The notes under the pieces were generated by a model. The model saw only the letters and a program-made list of their open reading frames with translations. It was not told where the DNA came from and ran no database searches. DNA of 64,000 nt. Origin: Bacteroidales bacterium (GTDB taxonomy: Bacteria > Bacteroidota > Bacteroidia > Bacteroidales > Marinilabiliaceae). Position 1 is the first letter of the stretch, and every line of letters begins with the position of its first letter. The stretch spans positions 1-64,000 of the forward strand of contig JAKSLG010000001.1 of NCBI GenBank assembly GCA_024401295.1, read 5' to 3'. Of the stretch, positions 53,852 through 63,135 are shown piece by piece. The translations under genes and the position numbers were made by a program.

Positions 53852-55141
53852 ATGAGTACAAATAAACTTCACATCGAAACATTGGCCCTCCATGTTGGCC
53901 AGGAAACTCCAGATCCAGCAACAGATGCACGCGCAGTGCCAATCTATCAGACAACATCATACGTGTTCCGCAATTCGCAGCATGCAGCAGACCGTTTCGG
54001 TCTTCGTGATGCAGGAAATATATATGGCCGTTTGACCAATTCAACACAGGGTGTTTTTGAGGATCGCGTGGCAGCTCTTGAAGGCGGCGTTGCAGGTCTC
54101 GCTGTAGCATCAGGCGCAGCAGCAGTTACATATGCGCTTCAGAATATCGCTCAGAATGGCGACCATATTGTTGCAGCAGATAATCTCTACGGCGGTTCAT
54201 ATAACCTTATTACACACACACTTTCAACACAGGGCGTAAGCTATTCGATTGTTAATGTAAACGACTTGAAGGCGCTTGAGGCTGCCATCAAGCCTAACAC
54301 AAAAGCTGTCTATGTCGAGACATTCGGAAATCCGAATTCAGACGTTACAAACCTCGACGCTATTGCCGAAATTGCACACAAGCACAACACAATATTGATT
54401 GTCGACAACACTTTTGGTACGCCAATCCTTATCCGTCCTATCGAACACGGTGCAGACGTCGTAATCCACTCTGCGACAAAGTTTATCGGTGGTCACGGTT
54501 CGAGCCTCGGTGGCGTCATTGTCGATGCAGGCAAATTCGACTGGAAGTCCAATGCCGACAAATATCCAACTCTTGCAAAGCCTGATCCATCATATCATGG
54601 TGCTGTGTTTGCAGAAGTAGCTGGTGCAGCAGCTTTCGTGACACGTATCCGTGCAGTCTTGCTTCGCGATACTGGTGCAACAATTTCGCCTTTCAACGCA
54701 TGGATTCTCCTTCAGGGTGTTGAATCTCTTCCACTTCGCATCGAGCGTCATGTCGAGAATGCACTCAAGGTTGTTGACTACCTTAGCAAGCATCCGAAGG
54801 TCAAGAGCGTGAGCCATCCATCGTTGCCTTCGCATAAGGATAACGCTCTCTATAAGAAGTATTTCCCTAAAGGTGCAGGTTCTATCTTCACATTCGAAAT
54901 CAATGGAAATCAGGATGATGCATGGAAGTTCATCGACTCGCTCCAGATCTTCTCACTCCTTGCCAACGTGGCAGACGTCAAGTCGCTCGTAGTTCATCCA
55001 TATACGACAACTCACTCGCAGCTGTCTCCAGAAGAGCTTGCCCAGCAGCACATCACGCCTTCAACAGTGCGTCTCTCAATAGGTGTTGAGCATATTGATG
55101 ATATCATTGCGGACCTCGATCAGGCTTTGGCAAAGATTTGA
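53852..55141 (+). CDS. O-acetylhomoserine aminocarboxypropyltransferase (MetY type)
   Basis: A 429-residue Cys/Met-metabolism PLP enzyme that makes homocysteine (or cysteine) from O-acetylhomoserine and sulfide. The PLP lysine is K210 in HSATKFIGGHGSSLGG. IYGRLTNSTQGVFEDRVAALEGG and ETFGNPNSDVTNLDAIAEIA are the family motifs. Length (about 430) and the LADQ-free sequence match MetY rather than MetB/MetC (about 390). It has a separate promoter and the inverted repeat 53742-53760, and a terminator follows. Cytosolic. Confidence 0.93.
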   Translation: MSTNKLHIETLALHVGQETPDPATDARAVPIYQTTSYVFRNSQHAADRFGLRDAGNIYGRLTNSTQGVFEDRVAALEGGVAGLAVASGAAAVTYALQNIAQNGDHIVAADNLYGGSYNLITHTLSTQGVSYSIVNVNDLKALEAAIKPNTKAVYVETFGNPNSDVTNLDAIAEIAHKHNTILIVDNTFGTPILIRPIEHGADVVIHSATKFIGGHGSSLGGVIVDAGKFDWKSNADKYPTLAKPDPSYHGAVFAEVAGAAAFVTRIRAVLLRDTGATISPFNAWILLQGVESLPLRIERHVENALKVVDYLSKHPKVKSVSHPSLPSHKDNALYKKYFPKGAGSIFTFEINGNQDDAWKFIDSLQIFSLLANVADVKSLVVHPYTTTHSQLSPEELAQQHITPSTVRLSIGVEHIDDIIADLDQALAKI

Positions 55142-55167
55142 TAATTAGCCATATAATGAATGTAACT

Positions 55168-55201
55168 AAAGAGCATTAGTCTTCGGATTATTGCTCTTTT
55201 T
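55168..55201 (+). terminator. Terminator of metY
   Basis: An imperfect hairpin (AAAGAGCA / TGCTCTTT outer stem) with an inner partial pairing, followed by TTTTT, 26 bases after the metY stop. Confidence 0.8.
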
Positions 55202-55232
55202 CGTTGTGTTCATGCACATAAATCATATATAT

Positions 55233-55264
55233 TTTGGTTGATATTTATTATTTGTATAAATTTG
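55233..55264 (+). promoter_or_regulatory. Promoter of yifB
   Basis: TTTG (55233-55236), a 20-base spacer and TAAATTTG (55257-55264) match the Bacteroidetes consensus. The ATG at 55290 follows 25 bases after the -7 box. Confidence 0.8.
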
Positions 55265-55289
55265 GATTATAAACACCAAAATTGAGAAT

Positions 55290-56828
55290 ATGCTTGTCAA
55301 GACATTCGGTTCTGCAGTCAGCGGAATAGACGCAATAACGGTTACATTAGAGGTAAATATCAGTCCTGGAGTGAAATTTTTCATTGTCGGATTGCCCGAT
55401 AATGCAGTGAAGGAGAGTGAACATCGAATAGAGTCTGCTCTCAGTGTCTGTGGATGGGGATGGCCTGGTAAACAGATAGTTATCAATATGGCTCCGGCCG
55501 ACATCCGCAAAGAGGGTTCGGCCTATGACTTGCCTTTGGCAATAGGTGTGTTGGCCGGCAACGAGAAGATTTCGAGCGATAATTTACATCGCTATCTCAT
55601 AATGGGCGAATTGTCGCTCGATGGCAGTGTGATGCCTATAAAGGGAGCGCTGCCGATGGCTCTTAAAGCAAAAGCTGAAGGTTTTGAAGGATGTATATTC
55701 CCATCTGTAAATGCAAAGGAAGCTGCCATCGTAGAAGGCATAAAAGTCTATGGTGCAAAGACATTGAAGGATGTTGCCAGATTCCTTGATGAAGGAACGG
55801 GCCTTGAACAGGTGACGGTTGATCTTGATGAGGAATTCCGCAAGGCTGCGGCTCTGGGTGATTTCGATTTTTCAGAAGTTAAAGGCCAGGAAACGGTCAA
55901 GCGAGCTCTCGAAATTGCAGCAGCTGGTGGCCATAATATTCTGATGATTGGTTCGCCAGGTTCGGGAAAGAGTATGATGGCAAAACGTATTCCATCAATT
56001 CTGCCTCCACTGACCATGGACGAAGCACTCGAAACCACTAAGATTCATTCCGTAGCAGGTAAAATCAAGGATGAGACTTCGCTTCTGACGCGTCGTCCGT
56101 TCCGCAGTCCGCACCACACGATTTCTGATGTCGCCCTTGTCGGTGGCGGTTCATATCCGCAGCCAGGCGAAATATCTCTTTCGCACAATGGTGTGCTTTT
56201 CCTCGATGAACTTCCAGAGTTTAAACGCACGGTGCTTGAGGTTATGCGTCAGCCACTTGAAGACCGAGTCATCTCGATATCGCGCTCGCGTTTCACCGTT
56301 GAATATCCAGCAAGTTTCATGCTCGTTGCATCGATGAATCCTTGTCCATGCGGCTATTACAACGACCCGAATCGAGCATGCACATGCCCTCCAGGCGCAG
56401 TCAGGAAATATCTCGGACGTATTTCAGGTCCACTGCTCGACCGCATCGACCTTCACGTTGAGGTGGTGCCGGTTCCTTTTGAGAAATTGGCCGATGCACC
56501 AGTTGCCGAAAACAGCGATGCCATAAAACAAAGAGTGATTAAGGCGCGCGCCATTCAAAGCGCTCGTTATGCCGATTATCCGGGTGTCTATTGCAATGCG
56601 CAGATGACGCCACGAATCCAGGCAAAAGTAGCTGTGCCGGATGAGGCAGGCTCTATGATTTTGCGTAAGGCGATGGAAAAACTTGGCCTTTCGGCTCGTG
56701 CCTATGACAGAATATTGAAGGTCGCACGAACAATTGCCGATCTTGCCGGTTCAGAGAATGTTCAAGCTAATCACATTGCCGAAGCAATACAATACAGAAG
56801 TCTTGACAGGGAGACGTGGGGAGAGTAA
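55290..56828 (+). CDS. YifB family Mg chelatase-like AAA ATPase
   Basis: A 512-residue AAA+ ATPase of the YifB/ComM group. The N-terminal ChlI/Lon-like domain (about 1-165) precedes the ATPase with Walker A GSPGSGKS at 221-228, Walker B VLFLDELPEF, and NPCPCGYYNDP with CxCG-type cysteines. The C-terminal Mg-chelatase domain (about 395-512) ends in RTIADLAGSENVQANHIAEAI. ComM members are branch-migration helicases in natural transformation; whether this applies here is unknown. The promoter is excellent. Confidence 0.92.
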   Translation: MLVKTFGSAVSGIDAITVTLEVNISPGVKFFIVGLPDNAVKESEHRIESALSVCGWGWPGKQIVINMAPADIRKEGSAYDLPLAIGVLAGNEKISSDNLHRYLIMGELSLDGSVMPIKGALPMALKAKAEGFEGCIFPSVNAKEAAIVEGIKVYGAKTLKDVARFLDEGTGLEQVTVDLDEEFRKAAALGDFDFSEVKGQETVKRALEIAAAGGHNILMIGSPGSGKSMMAKRIPSILPPLTMDEALETTKIHSVAGKIKDETSLLTRRPFRSPHHTISDVALVGGGSYPQPGEISLSHNGVLFLDELPEFKRTVLEVMRQPLEDRVISISRSRFTVEYPASFMLVASMNPCPCGYYNDPNRACTCPPGAVRKYLGRISGPLLDRIDLHVEVVPVPFEKLADAPVAENSDAIKQRVIKARAIQSARYADYPGVYCNAQMTPRIQAKVAVPDEAGSMILRKAMEKLGLSARAYDRILKVARTIADLAGSENVQANHIAEAIQYRSLDRETWGE

Positions 56829-56852
56829 TTCTCAGCTTACGTCCATTCAAAA

Positions 56853-57770
56853 TCATTCATCCGTTCCCTCATCAGGAATCTGGTCTGCACTGTCATCACC
56901 TTTAATCAGCGAAGGCTTGAAAACCAGAATTGCACCTGGGAGTGAGCTGATGAGCGATGTGGCGTAGAAGAGCACGCTGAGCGAAACGGCTATGCCTTCG
57001 TTCGTGCTCAAATAGAGTGAGCCTATGACAAATGTCATCTCTCTCAAACCAATGCCACCAGGAAGACTCACGGGAATGGCAGAGGCTATGCTACTCATAA
57101 AAAAGAGGAAAATATACTCGGCAGTGTTGTTTTTTTCGCCAAGCGAAAACAGAATCAGACAGGCAGTGGCCATCTGAAGGCCTTGAATCACAAATGAATA
57201 GCCTGTCACCTTCCAGAAGGCTGCCGTCGCGCATCTTTTGAATATCCACAAAAAGAGATAATATCCAGCCAAGCATATTGGAATCAAGGCAACAATCCAC
57301 TCTTTGAATGGAATCGGTATGTTGACAAAGAAGCTTGCAAACAACGATAAATAACAGAGAATTATCGCGAGGCCACTGAGTCTGTCGCTCAAAAGCAAAG
57401 CAACAAGCCCCTTCACTGGTTGACCAAAGTGCTTCTTCAGATAGTAAATCTTGTATCCATCACCACCGACTCCGCCCGGCAGGAAAAAATTATAGAACAT
57501 GCCGAGCCAGTAGAGTCGTATGTTCATAAACGTATTTAGATTCAGTGGCAATGTGGCAAACAATGCGTTGGTGCGCATGGCACTGAGCATCTGAGAGATG
57601 ACATAGATGACAATGGCGACTAATAAATAAGATGGCTTTGCAGACAAAAGTGTTGCCTTTGTCTCCTCAAGGTCAATCTTTGAAACGACAAATGCTATTG
57701 CCGCAACAGAGACTATAATCTTGAGAATCAGTAGCAGAACTTTCTTTATTTTTTCTCCGCTCAGAGCCAT
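56853..57770 (-). CDS. Flippase-like membrane protein (UPF0104/lysylphosphatidylglycerol synthase TM family)
   Basis: A 305-residue integral membrane protein with about eight helices, starting MALSGEKIKKVLL. Conserved family stretches are LYWLGMFYNFFLPGGVGGDGYKIYYL and the late SIASAIPVSLPGGIGLREM. Members translocate lipid-linked substrates or form the membrane part of lipid aminoacyl-transferases, but no catalytic domain is fused here. ATG 57770 is selected because the longest frame begins at TTG 57794 inside the C_GCAxxG gene. It lies 1 base after that gene and is the last in the histidine-led operon. Confidence 0.85.
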   Translation of the reverse strand: MALSGEKIKKVLLLILKIIVSVAAIAFVVSKIDLEETKATLLSAKPSYLLVAIVIYVISQMLSAMRTNALFATLPLNLNTFMNIRLYWLGMFYNFFLPGGVGGDGYKIYYLKKHFGQPVKGLVALLLSDRLSGLAIILCYLSLFASFFVNIPIPFKEWIVALIPICLAGYYLFLWIFKRCATAAFWKVTGYSFVIQGLQMATACLILFSLGEKNNTAEYIFLFFMSSIASAIPVSLPGGIGLREMTFVIGSLYLSTNEGIAVSLSVLFYATSLISSLPGAILVFKPSLIKGDDSADQIPDEGTDE

Positions 57771-57771
57771 T

Positions 57772-58104
57772 TTATTTGCTTGAAAATTCTTCAATTAGAA
57801 TGTCGGCCGTCTCAACGCATACCGGACAAGACGTTTTTGCTTTCTGCTTTATTGCCATGCATGTAGTATCGCCAGCAATTTCGCAAAACTTGTCGGTAAT
57901 CTCTTTTTCAAACTGTGGCAATGCTTTTTGTGCCGCATAGAGCGCACCACAAATGCCGCCTTCGGCCCGACCTGTACCTTTCATCGCCAACTCATCAAGA
58001 ATTGTATCGGGATTGTCATACAACTGTCGCCAGTTATTGGCAACGGCCTGTGCGCAATTATGGCACCATGGCAACTTTCGAAATGTATCAGTGGCTTTTC
58101 CCAT
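57772..58104 (-). CDS. C_GCAxxG_C_C family redox protein
   Basis: A 110-residue cysteine-rich protein. Cysteines at 14 and 17 (WCHNCAQAV), 52 (GGICGALYAA), 74 and 82, and 93 and 96 (CPVC) give the C_GCAxxG_C_C pattern, a probable metal- or redox-active domain of unknown function. No signal peptide is seen. ATG 58104 is preferred over 58140 because the longer frame overlaps the HD gene by 32 bases; at 58104 the gap is 4 bases. It is followed by the flippase-like gene. Confidence 0.8.
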   Translation of the reverse strand: MGKATDTFRKLPWCHNCAQAVANNWRQLYDNPDTILDELAMKGTGRAEGGICGALYAAQKALPQFEKEITDKFCEIAGDTTCMAIKQKAKTSCPVCVETADILIEEFSSK

Positions 58105-58108
58105 GTTC

Positions 58109-58666
58109 TTATACAATTTGTGGAATTGCGAATTTCTCATGCATTTTCATGAATCTTTCGAGCGAAGCATCGCCATATTTTGCGACGCTCTTGATGGCGC
58201 GTTCAAGACTCTTCTGCTCTTTGAGGTCTTTGCTCTTGCTGAAAAACTTATCGGCATAGCAGACGATTTGTTCCTCAACGCTTTGTGGCGTCATGTCGCG
58301 ATGCGGAATAGGCATGTTTGTCGCGATGATTTCATCGAGTGTCAGTCCCGATCCTGTGTGTCGTTCACAAATCAGGGCATGTCGTGTCAATCCGAGTTCG
58401 TTAAGCATGATGGCACCTTGCGTGCCATGACAAATATAGTCGAATTGGCCATGGCAATGTATTGATGGCGCATCGCAGCGGATAATGCCGATGTCGTGGA
58501 GCATTGCCCCTTCATAAACAAAGTCGTAGTCGGCATTTAGCTCAGGGTGTAAACGAACAATCTCGCTGGCCAGGTGAGCAACGGCTTCACTATGACCAAC
58601 GAGTATATTCCAAAGTTCCGAGCCTGGCTCGTAGAACTTGTTGATGATTTCTATCGGACTTGCCAT
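58109..58666 (-). CDS. HD domain-containing hydrolase
   Basis: A 185-residue HD-superfamily phosphohydrolase. The metal-binding set is visible as H25 (GHSEAVA), H57-D58 (MLHDIGI) and further histidines in CHGTQG and ICERHTG. Substrate is unknown; nucleotide phosphohydrolysis or a tRNA-related role is possible. It lies 3 bases after hisIE and 4 before the C_GCAxxG gene, so it is part of the histidine operon transcript. Confidence 0.85.
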   Translation of the reverse strand: MASPIEIINKFYEPGSELWNILVGHSEAVAHLASEIVRLHPELNADYDFVYEGAMLHDIGIIRCDAPSIHCHGQFDYICHGTQGAIMLNELGLTRHALICERHTGSGLTLDEIIATNMPIPHRDMTPQSVEEQIVCYADKFFSKSKDLKEQKSLERAIKSVAKYGDASLERFMKMHEKFAIPQIV

Positions 58667-58669
58667 CTA

Positions 58670-59266
58670 TCAACGATGACGCGATTTCAGCTCGCGGCAG
58701 AGGTCCTCGATGCGGTAGCCCTTGTGTGTGAGCATTACGATGAGGTGATAAAGCACGTCGGCACCTTCATAGATGAAGTTCTCGTCGTCGTTGGCCATTG
58801 CACCAATCACACACTCAACCGACTCTTCGCCGAATTTCTTTGCAATCTTGCGGATGCCTTTTTGGAATAGGCTTGTCGTGTATGAGCCTTCTGGCATCTC
58901 TTCTTTGCGCTTGTCGATGAAGTCCTGAAGTTCTTTGAGGAACATGACGTCTTCAGCTTCGTTCTCTTCGTTCCAGCAAGTGTCTGCGCCAGTATGGCAT
59001 ACAGGACCATCAGGATGAACTTTGATGAGGAGTGTGTCCTTGTCGCAGTCGTTGGCGATGCTGACCACATGGAGCATGTTGCCGCTTGTCTCACCCTTTG
59101 TCCAAAGCTGCTGGCGTGAGCGGCTGTAGAATGTTACAAGACCAGTCTCTTCTGTCTTTTTGAACGATTCTTCGTTCATATAGCCGAGCATGAGTACCTT
59201 GTTTGTGTCGGCATCCTGAATGATGGCAGGAACAAGTCCGTTGCCTTTTGCGAAATCTATATCCAT
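58670..59266 (-). CDS. hisIE: Bifunctional phosphoribosyl-AMP cyclohydrolase / phosphoribosyl-ATP pyrophosphatase
   Basis: A 198-residue fusion catalysing steps 2 and 3 of histidine synthesis. The HisI part (about 1-105) has GLVTFYSRSRQQLWTKGETSGN and the zinc cysteines C82? region DGPVCHTGADTCW (cysteines in this loop). The HisE part (about 110-198) has GSYTTSLFQKGIRKIAKKFGEE and DVLYHLIVML. It lies 16 bases after hisF and is followed by the HD gene after 3 bases. Confidence 0.96.
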   Translation of the reverse strand: MDIDFAKGNGLVPAIIQDADTNKVLMLGYMNEESFKKTEETGLVTFYSRSRQQLWTKGETSGNMLHVVSIANDCDKDTLLIKVHPDGPVCHTGADTCWNEENEAEDVMFLKELQDFIDKRKEEMPEGSYTTSLFQKGIRKIAKKFGEESVECVIGAMANDDENFIYEGADVLYHLIVMLTHKGYRIEDLCRELKSRHR

Positions 59267-59282
59267 TTGTAATTGTTGTTTT

Positions 59283-60038
59283 TTATCTTACCACTATCCC
59301 GTTGTTTCGGAGATATTGCTTGAGTTCTGGTATACCTATTTCCTTGTAGTGGAAAATAGAAGCAGCCAGTCCGGCATCGGCTTTGCCTAATGTGAAGACA
59401 TCTTTGAAATGCTCCATCTTCCCGGCTCCGCCCGACGCGATGACTGGTATTGATAATTCTTCGCTGAGTCTCGCAAGTGCCTCGTTTGCAAAGCCTTGCT
59501 TCACTCCATCGTGATTCATTGATGTAAAGAGAATCTCACCGGCACCTCGACTCTCGACTTCTTTTGCCCATGTAAACAGACGCTTCTCTGTTGGAATGCG
59601 TCCGCCGTTCACTGTAACGACCCATTCTCCGTTTTCGTCAAATCTAGCATCAATTGCTGCAACGACAAACTGACTTCCGAAGCTATGAGCCATATCGTCA
59701 ATCAGTTGAGGATTACGCACGGCCGATGAATTTATCGAAATCTTGTCTGCGCCGGCACTCAAAAGCACATCGGCATCTTTCAGTTCACTGATGCCACCAC
59801 CAACGGTGAAAGGAATGTTGATGTTCTGCGCAATGCGTTCAACGAGGTCTGCAAAAGTCTTGCGTCCTTCATGACTCGCTGTGATATCGAGAAATACGAG
59901 TTCGTCGGCACCTTGCTCGGCATACCATGCACCGAGTTCAACCGGATCACCTACTTCTTTGATATTCACAAAGTTGATGCCTTTGACAGTCATTCCGTTC
60001 TTTATGTCGAGGCAAGGTATGATGCGTTTTGCTAACAT
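59283..60038 (-). CDS. hisF: Imidazole glycerol phosphate synthase cyclase subunit
   Basis: A 251-residue TIM barrel that forms imidazole glycerol phosphate and AICAR using ammonia from HisH. Catalytic aspartates are in [10 protein letters not shown] (D11) and [10 protein letters not shown]. Phosphate-binding glycines are in [12 protein letters not shown] and [11 protein letters not shown]. It starts 55 bases after hisA, with a -7 box at 60062-60069 in the gap, so an internal promoter is likely. Confidence 0.97.
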   Translation of the reverse strand: MLAKRIIPCLDIKNGMTVKGINFVNIKEVGDPVELGAWYAEQGADELVFLDITASHEGRKTFADLVERIAQNINIPFTVGGGISELKDADVLLSAGADKISINSSAVRNPQLIDDMAHSFGSQFVVAAIDARFDENGEWVVTVNGGRIPTEKRLFTWAKEVESRGAGEILFTSMNHDGVKQGFANEALARLSEELSIPVIASGGAGKMEHFKDVFTLGKADAGLAASIFHYKEIGIPELKQYLRNNGIVVR

Positions 60039-60061
60039 CTGTTTTTCTTTTGTGCGTTGCG

Positions 60062-60069
60062 CAAAGTTA
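60062..60069 (-). promoter_or_regulatory. Possible internal -7 box before hisF
   Basis: On the minus strand TAACTTTG matches TAnnTTTG, 23 bases upstream of the hisF start. No good -33 box is visible. Confidence 0.4.
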
Positions 60070-60093
60070 CTAATTACATATCAGAAAAGCGAA

Positions 60094-60813
60094 TCAGTCG
60101 CAGAAGCGTTTCAACTCGTCCATCGTTATGCGATTCTCATATATCGCTTTGCCGATGATGACTGCAGGAATGCCTTTTTGGTTTAGCTGTTCAACATCTT
60201 CAATACAGCTCACTCCGCCACTTGCCACAAGCCAAAGGTCTGGAATGGCATCGAGCATCTCACGATATAGCTCCACGGCAGGGCCCTGAAGCATTCCATC
60301 ACGACTGATGTCTGTGCAAATGACTTTGCGAATACCCTTGTCATAATATGATTTCACGAAAGGCATCAATTCTGCATCCGTGTCCTCAAGCCAGCCAGTA
60401 ACGGCAATTTTGCGGTCTTTTGCATCTGCACCAAGGATGATGCGATCCGAACCATATTTGTCAATCCACATCGAAAACTCTTGTGGATTCTTGACAGCAA
60501 TACTGCCACCAGTAACCATTGATGCACCGCAATCGAATGCAATGTTTAAATCATCAGTGGTTTTCAGTCCTCCACCAAAATCGACTGTCAACTTTGTTGC
60601 CGAAGTTATCTTGCGAAGCACTTCGTGGTTGACAATATGTCCGGCTTTTGCTCCATCGAGATCCACCAGATGAAGACGCTTGATGCCGTTGTCTTCGAAC
60701 ATCTTAGCCACTTCCACAGGATTCTCGTTGTAAACCTTCTTTGTGTCGTAGTCTCCCTTGCTCAGGCGGACACATTTTCCGCCGATCATATCTATTGCTG
60801 GTATAATCTCCAT
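60094..60813 (-). CDS. hisA: Phosphoribosylformimino-AICAR ribotide isomerase
   Basis: A 239-residue TIM barrel that isomerises ProFAR to PRFAR. D8 in [20 protein letters not shown] and the second aspartate in [10 protein letters not shown] fit the catalytic pair. [12 protein letters not shown] and [12 protein letters not shown] are the phosphate-binding loops. It follows hisH by 7 bases. Confidence 0.97.
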   Translation of the reverse strand: MEIIPAIDMIGGKCVRLSKGDYDTKKVYNENPVEVAKMFEDNGIKRLHLVDLDGAKAGHIVNHEVLRKITSATKLTVDFGGGLKTTDDLNIAFDCGASMVTGGSIAVKNPQEFSMWIDKYGSDRIILGADAKDRKIAVTGWLEDTDAELMPFVKSYYDKGIRKVICTDISRDGMLQGPAVELYREMLDAIPDLWLVASGGVSCIEDVEQLNQKGIPAVIIGKAIYENRITMDELKRFCD

Positions 60814-60820
60814 TGTGAAC

Positions 60821-61420
60821 TTATATTGCTAAGAAATTTTTGAGTATTGCTTCGCCGACAGGACCACTCTTTTCTGGGTGGAACTGTGTCGCATAGAAAT
60901 TGTCTTTGTGGAGGGCTGAACTATATGTCAGCGTATGAGTTGTCTCTGCAGCAGTCCATTCGCACAAAGGCACATAATAGCTATGGACGAAATAGACAAA
61001 CTTGTCTTCGAGCGATGCATCGAAAAGTGGCATCTTGACATTGCTGATATTGTTCCAGCCCATCTGAGGAATCTTCAGATTGTCAACGTTATCAGTCGGC
61101 AATTCAAAACGCTTCACATCAACATCGAAAATACCGAGGCAGTCAGCGTCGCCTTCTTCCGAATGTTTGCACATCAGTTGCATGCCAAGGCAAATGCCCA
61201 GAACAGGCTGTTTGAGCGAGCATATCAGCTTGTCGAGGCCAGTCGTTCTGAGGTGAGCCATTGTCGTACTTGCTTCGCCAACGCCTGGAAATATCACCTT
61301 GTCGGCAGATCTGATAATCTCTGCATTGTCTGTAATCTGTGCGTTAATGCCGAGACGTTTGATGGCATTGTCAACCGAGCGTATGTTGCCCGCATTGTAT
61401 TTTATAATCGCTACGTTCAT
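60821..61420 (-). CDS. hisH: Imidazole glycerol phosphate synthase glutaminase subunit
   Basis: A 199-residue class I glutamine amidotransferase that supplies ammonia to HisF. The nucleophile is C77 in GICLGMQLM; the His and Glu of the triad are in [10 protein letters not shown] near the C-terminus. ATG 61420 gives the family start [15 protein letters not shown] 61429 three codons upstream is possible. It is the first gene of the hisHAF-IE operon, behind a -7 box. Confidence 0.96.
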   Translation of the reverse strand: MNVAIIKYNAGNIRSVDNAIKRLGINAQITDNAEIIRSADKVIFPGVGEASTTMAHLRTTGLDKLICSLKQPVLGICLGMQLMCKHSEEGDADCLGIFDVDVKRFELPTDNVDNLKIPQMGWNNISNVKMPLFDASLEDKFVYFVHSYYVPLCEWTAAETTHTLTYSSALHKDNFYATQFHPEKSGPVGEAILKNFLAI

Positions 61421-61446
61421 GTGCGTCATGTTCGGATTTGCGACCG

Positions 61447-61454
61447 CAAAGATA
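61447..61454 (-). promoter_or_regulatory. -7 box of the hisHAF-IE operon
   Basis: On the minus strand TATCTTTG matches TAnnTTTG. A TTG lies 22 bases upstream as a possible -33 box, just outside the usual range. Confidence 0.55.
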
Positions 61455-61484
61455 CGAAGATTAAATCATTTTATTGCAACAGAA

Positions 61485-61518
61485 AACGCCCTGTCTCCGC
61501 ATTTGGAAACAGGGCGTT
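61485..61518 (-). terminator. Terminator of the anion transporter gene
   Basis: A perfect 10-base-pair stem (AACGCCCTGT / ACAGGGCGTT) with a 14-base loop, followed on the minus strand by TTCTG after the TT of the stem. It lies 22 bases after the stop at 61541. Confidence 0.8.
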
Positions 61519-61540
61519 ATATTTGTTTTCGTATTTTCGA

Positions 61541-62977
61541 TTATTTGAAGAAACCTGTGCTTCCCAAAGCAATCATGAGAATATAGCCGAGGGCAATACC
61601 CAAGACGCCGACTGGAATGCCGATTTTTGCAAGGTCCTTCTGCTCTGTCACGCCTGTTGCATGTGCAAGTGCATTTGGAGGCGTACTGATTGGCATTGCC
61701 ATTGCGAGTGAAGATGCAACAGCCACGCCAACGAGCATTGTAACCGCACCGCCGTATGGCTCAATGGCATCTTTCATGCCGACTGCCAAGGCACCAAGGA
61801 TTGGCATCAAAAGGTTCGCTGTTGCCGTATGGCTCATGAATGTTGCCATGAGATAGCATACGAGACCCGAACCGATGAATACCATGATTGGCGACCATGT
61901 GTCAAATGGAATTGCTTCAACGATATGCTTTGCAAGACCGCTCTTGTCGAGACCGACGCCGAGCGCAAAACCACCAGCTACAAGCCAGAGAACATCCCAT
62001 GAAATCGACTTGAGGTCATTCTTGTCAATCACGCCCGTCGCGCAGAATACTGCCAATGGAATAAGTGCAACAATGTTGGCGTTCATGCCGGTCTTGTCGT
62101 CGAGCATCCAGAGGAGAACTGTAATTGCAAATGTTATATATACGATGATTGATTTTGTATCTTTCTTGAAAGCACCATGGATAGTAATCTCGATGTTCTT
62201 CTGCTTGAAAGGGTACATCTTGATGAGAAGGAACCATGCGAATGCGAGAACGACAATCACGAATGGAACCATGATGAGCATCCACTGACCGAAACCAATA
62301 GAACCGAGGTCACTCTCTTCCATGTATTTCAATGCAATCATGTTAGGAGGTGTGCCGATTGGCGTTCCAATGCCACCTACATTGGCTCCCACAGGAATCG
62401 AGAGCGCGAGAGCAATCTTGCCTTTGCCGTCTGCTGGAAGCGAACGAAGCACTGGCGCAACGATTGCAAGCATCATGGCTGCTGTTGCTGTGTTGCTCAT
62501 GAACATCGAGAAGACTGCTGTTACAATCATAAAGCCGAGAACGACAGTCTCACTCTTTGTGCCAAATGGCTTCAACAGCACTCGGGCAAGGTTGATATCC
62601 AGACCTACTTTTGTTGCAGCCATCGCAAGTGCAAATCCACCAAGGAAGAGCATGATGATTGGGTCGGCAAACGACGCCATGATGGCCTTGTAAGAGATTG
62701 CTGTGCCATAAACTTCAGGAGCGATGTCGCCGGCCTTGAAGAAAACGAGTGAATTGTTTGATACGGTGAGAAGCATCGCAACCATTGCGAAGACAGATGT
62801 TGTCCAGATTGGAATGGTTTCGAGAATCCACATGAGCGCTGTGAATGCAAAAAGTGCAATGACACGCTGCTCAATCATAGTCAGATCTGGCATGCCGAGG
62901 AATGATGCAGGAATATTCCATAGCGTCAAAAGAACGGCTACGCATACCAAAAGTTTGATAGTTTGTGACTTATCCAT
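61541..62977 (-). CDS. DASS family (SLC13) sodium-coupled anion symporter
   Basis: A 478-residue inner-membrane transporter with about eleven hydrophobic segments. Family motifs include SNTATAAMMLAIVAPV and VGANVGGIGTPIGTPPNMIAL in the first half, and SHTATANLLMPILGA and SLAMAMPISTPPNALAHATG in the second, the two SNT-type sodium and carboxylate sites of the DASS fold. It imports a C4-dicarboxylate, citrate or sulfate; the anion is not determined. It has its own promoter and terminator. Confidence 0.92.
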   Translation of the reverse strand: MDKSQTIKLLVCVAVLLTLWNIPASFLGMPDLTMIEQRVIALFAFTALMWILETIPIWTTSVFAMVAMLLTVSNNSLVFFKAGDIAPEVYGTAISYKAIMASFADPIIMLFLGGFALAMAATKVGLDINLARVLLKPFGTKSETVVLGFMIVTAVFSMFMSNTATAAMMLAIVAPVLRSLPADGKGKIALALSIPVGANVGGIGTPIGTPPNMIALKYMEESDLGSIGFGQWMLIMVPFVIVVLAFAWFLLIKMYPFKQKNIEITIHGAFKKDTKSIIVYITFAITVLLWMLDDKTGMNANIVALIPLAVFCATGVIDKNDLKSISWDVLWLVAGGFALGVGLDKSGLAKHIVEAIPFDTWSPIMVFIGSGLVCYLMATFMSHTATANLLMPILGALAVGMKDAIEPYGGAVTMLVGVAVASSLAMAMPISTPPNALAHATGVTEQKDLAKIGIPVGVLGIALGYILMIALGSTGFFK

Positions 62978-63023
62978 GTTTCTAGTTGAATTTCTCCTTT
63001 TTTAACCTTTTTGTTAAGGCGTG

Positions 63024-63054
63024 CAAAGGTAACTAAAAAAGATGTGTGAGCAAG
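63024..63054 (-). promoter_or_regulatory. Promoter of the anion transporter gene
   Basis: On the minus strand CTTG (63054-63051), a 19-base spacer and TACCTTTG (63031-63024) match the Bacteroidetes consensus closely. The start codon follows 46 bases after the -7 box. Confidence 0.75.
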
Positions 63055-63135
63055 ATTAATAGCAATAAAATTGCGACGTTTTTCGATAATAGGGCAAAAA
63101 AAATAGATAAATCCTTTTTTGTGACTAAAAGAAAT

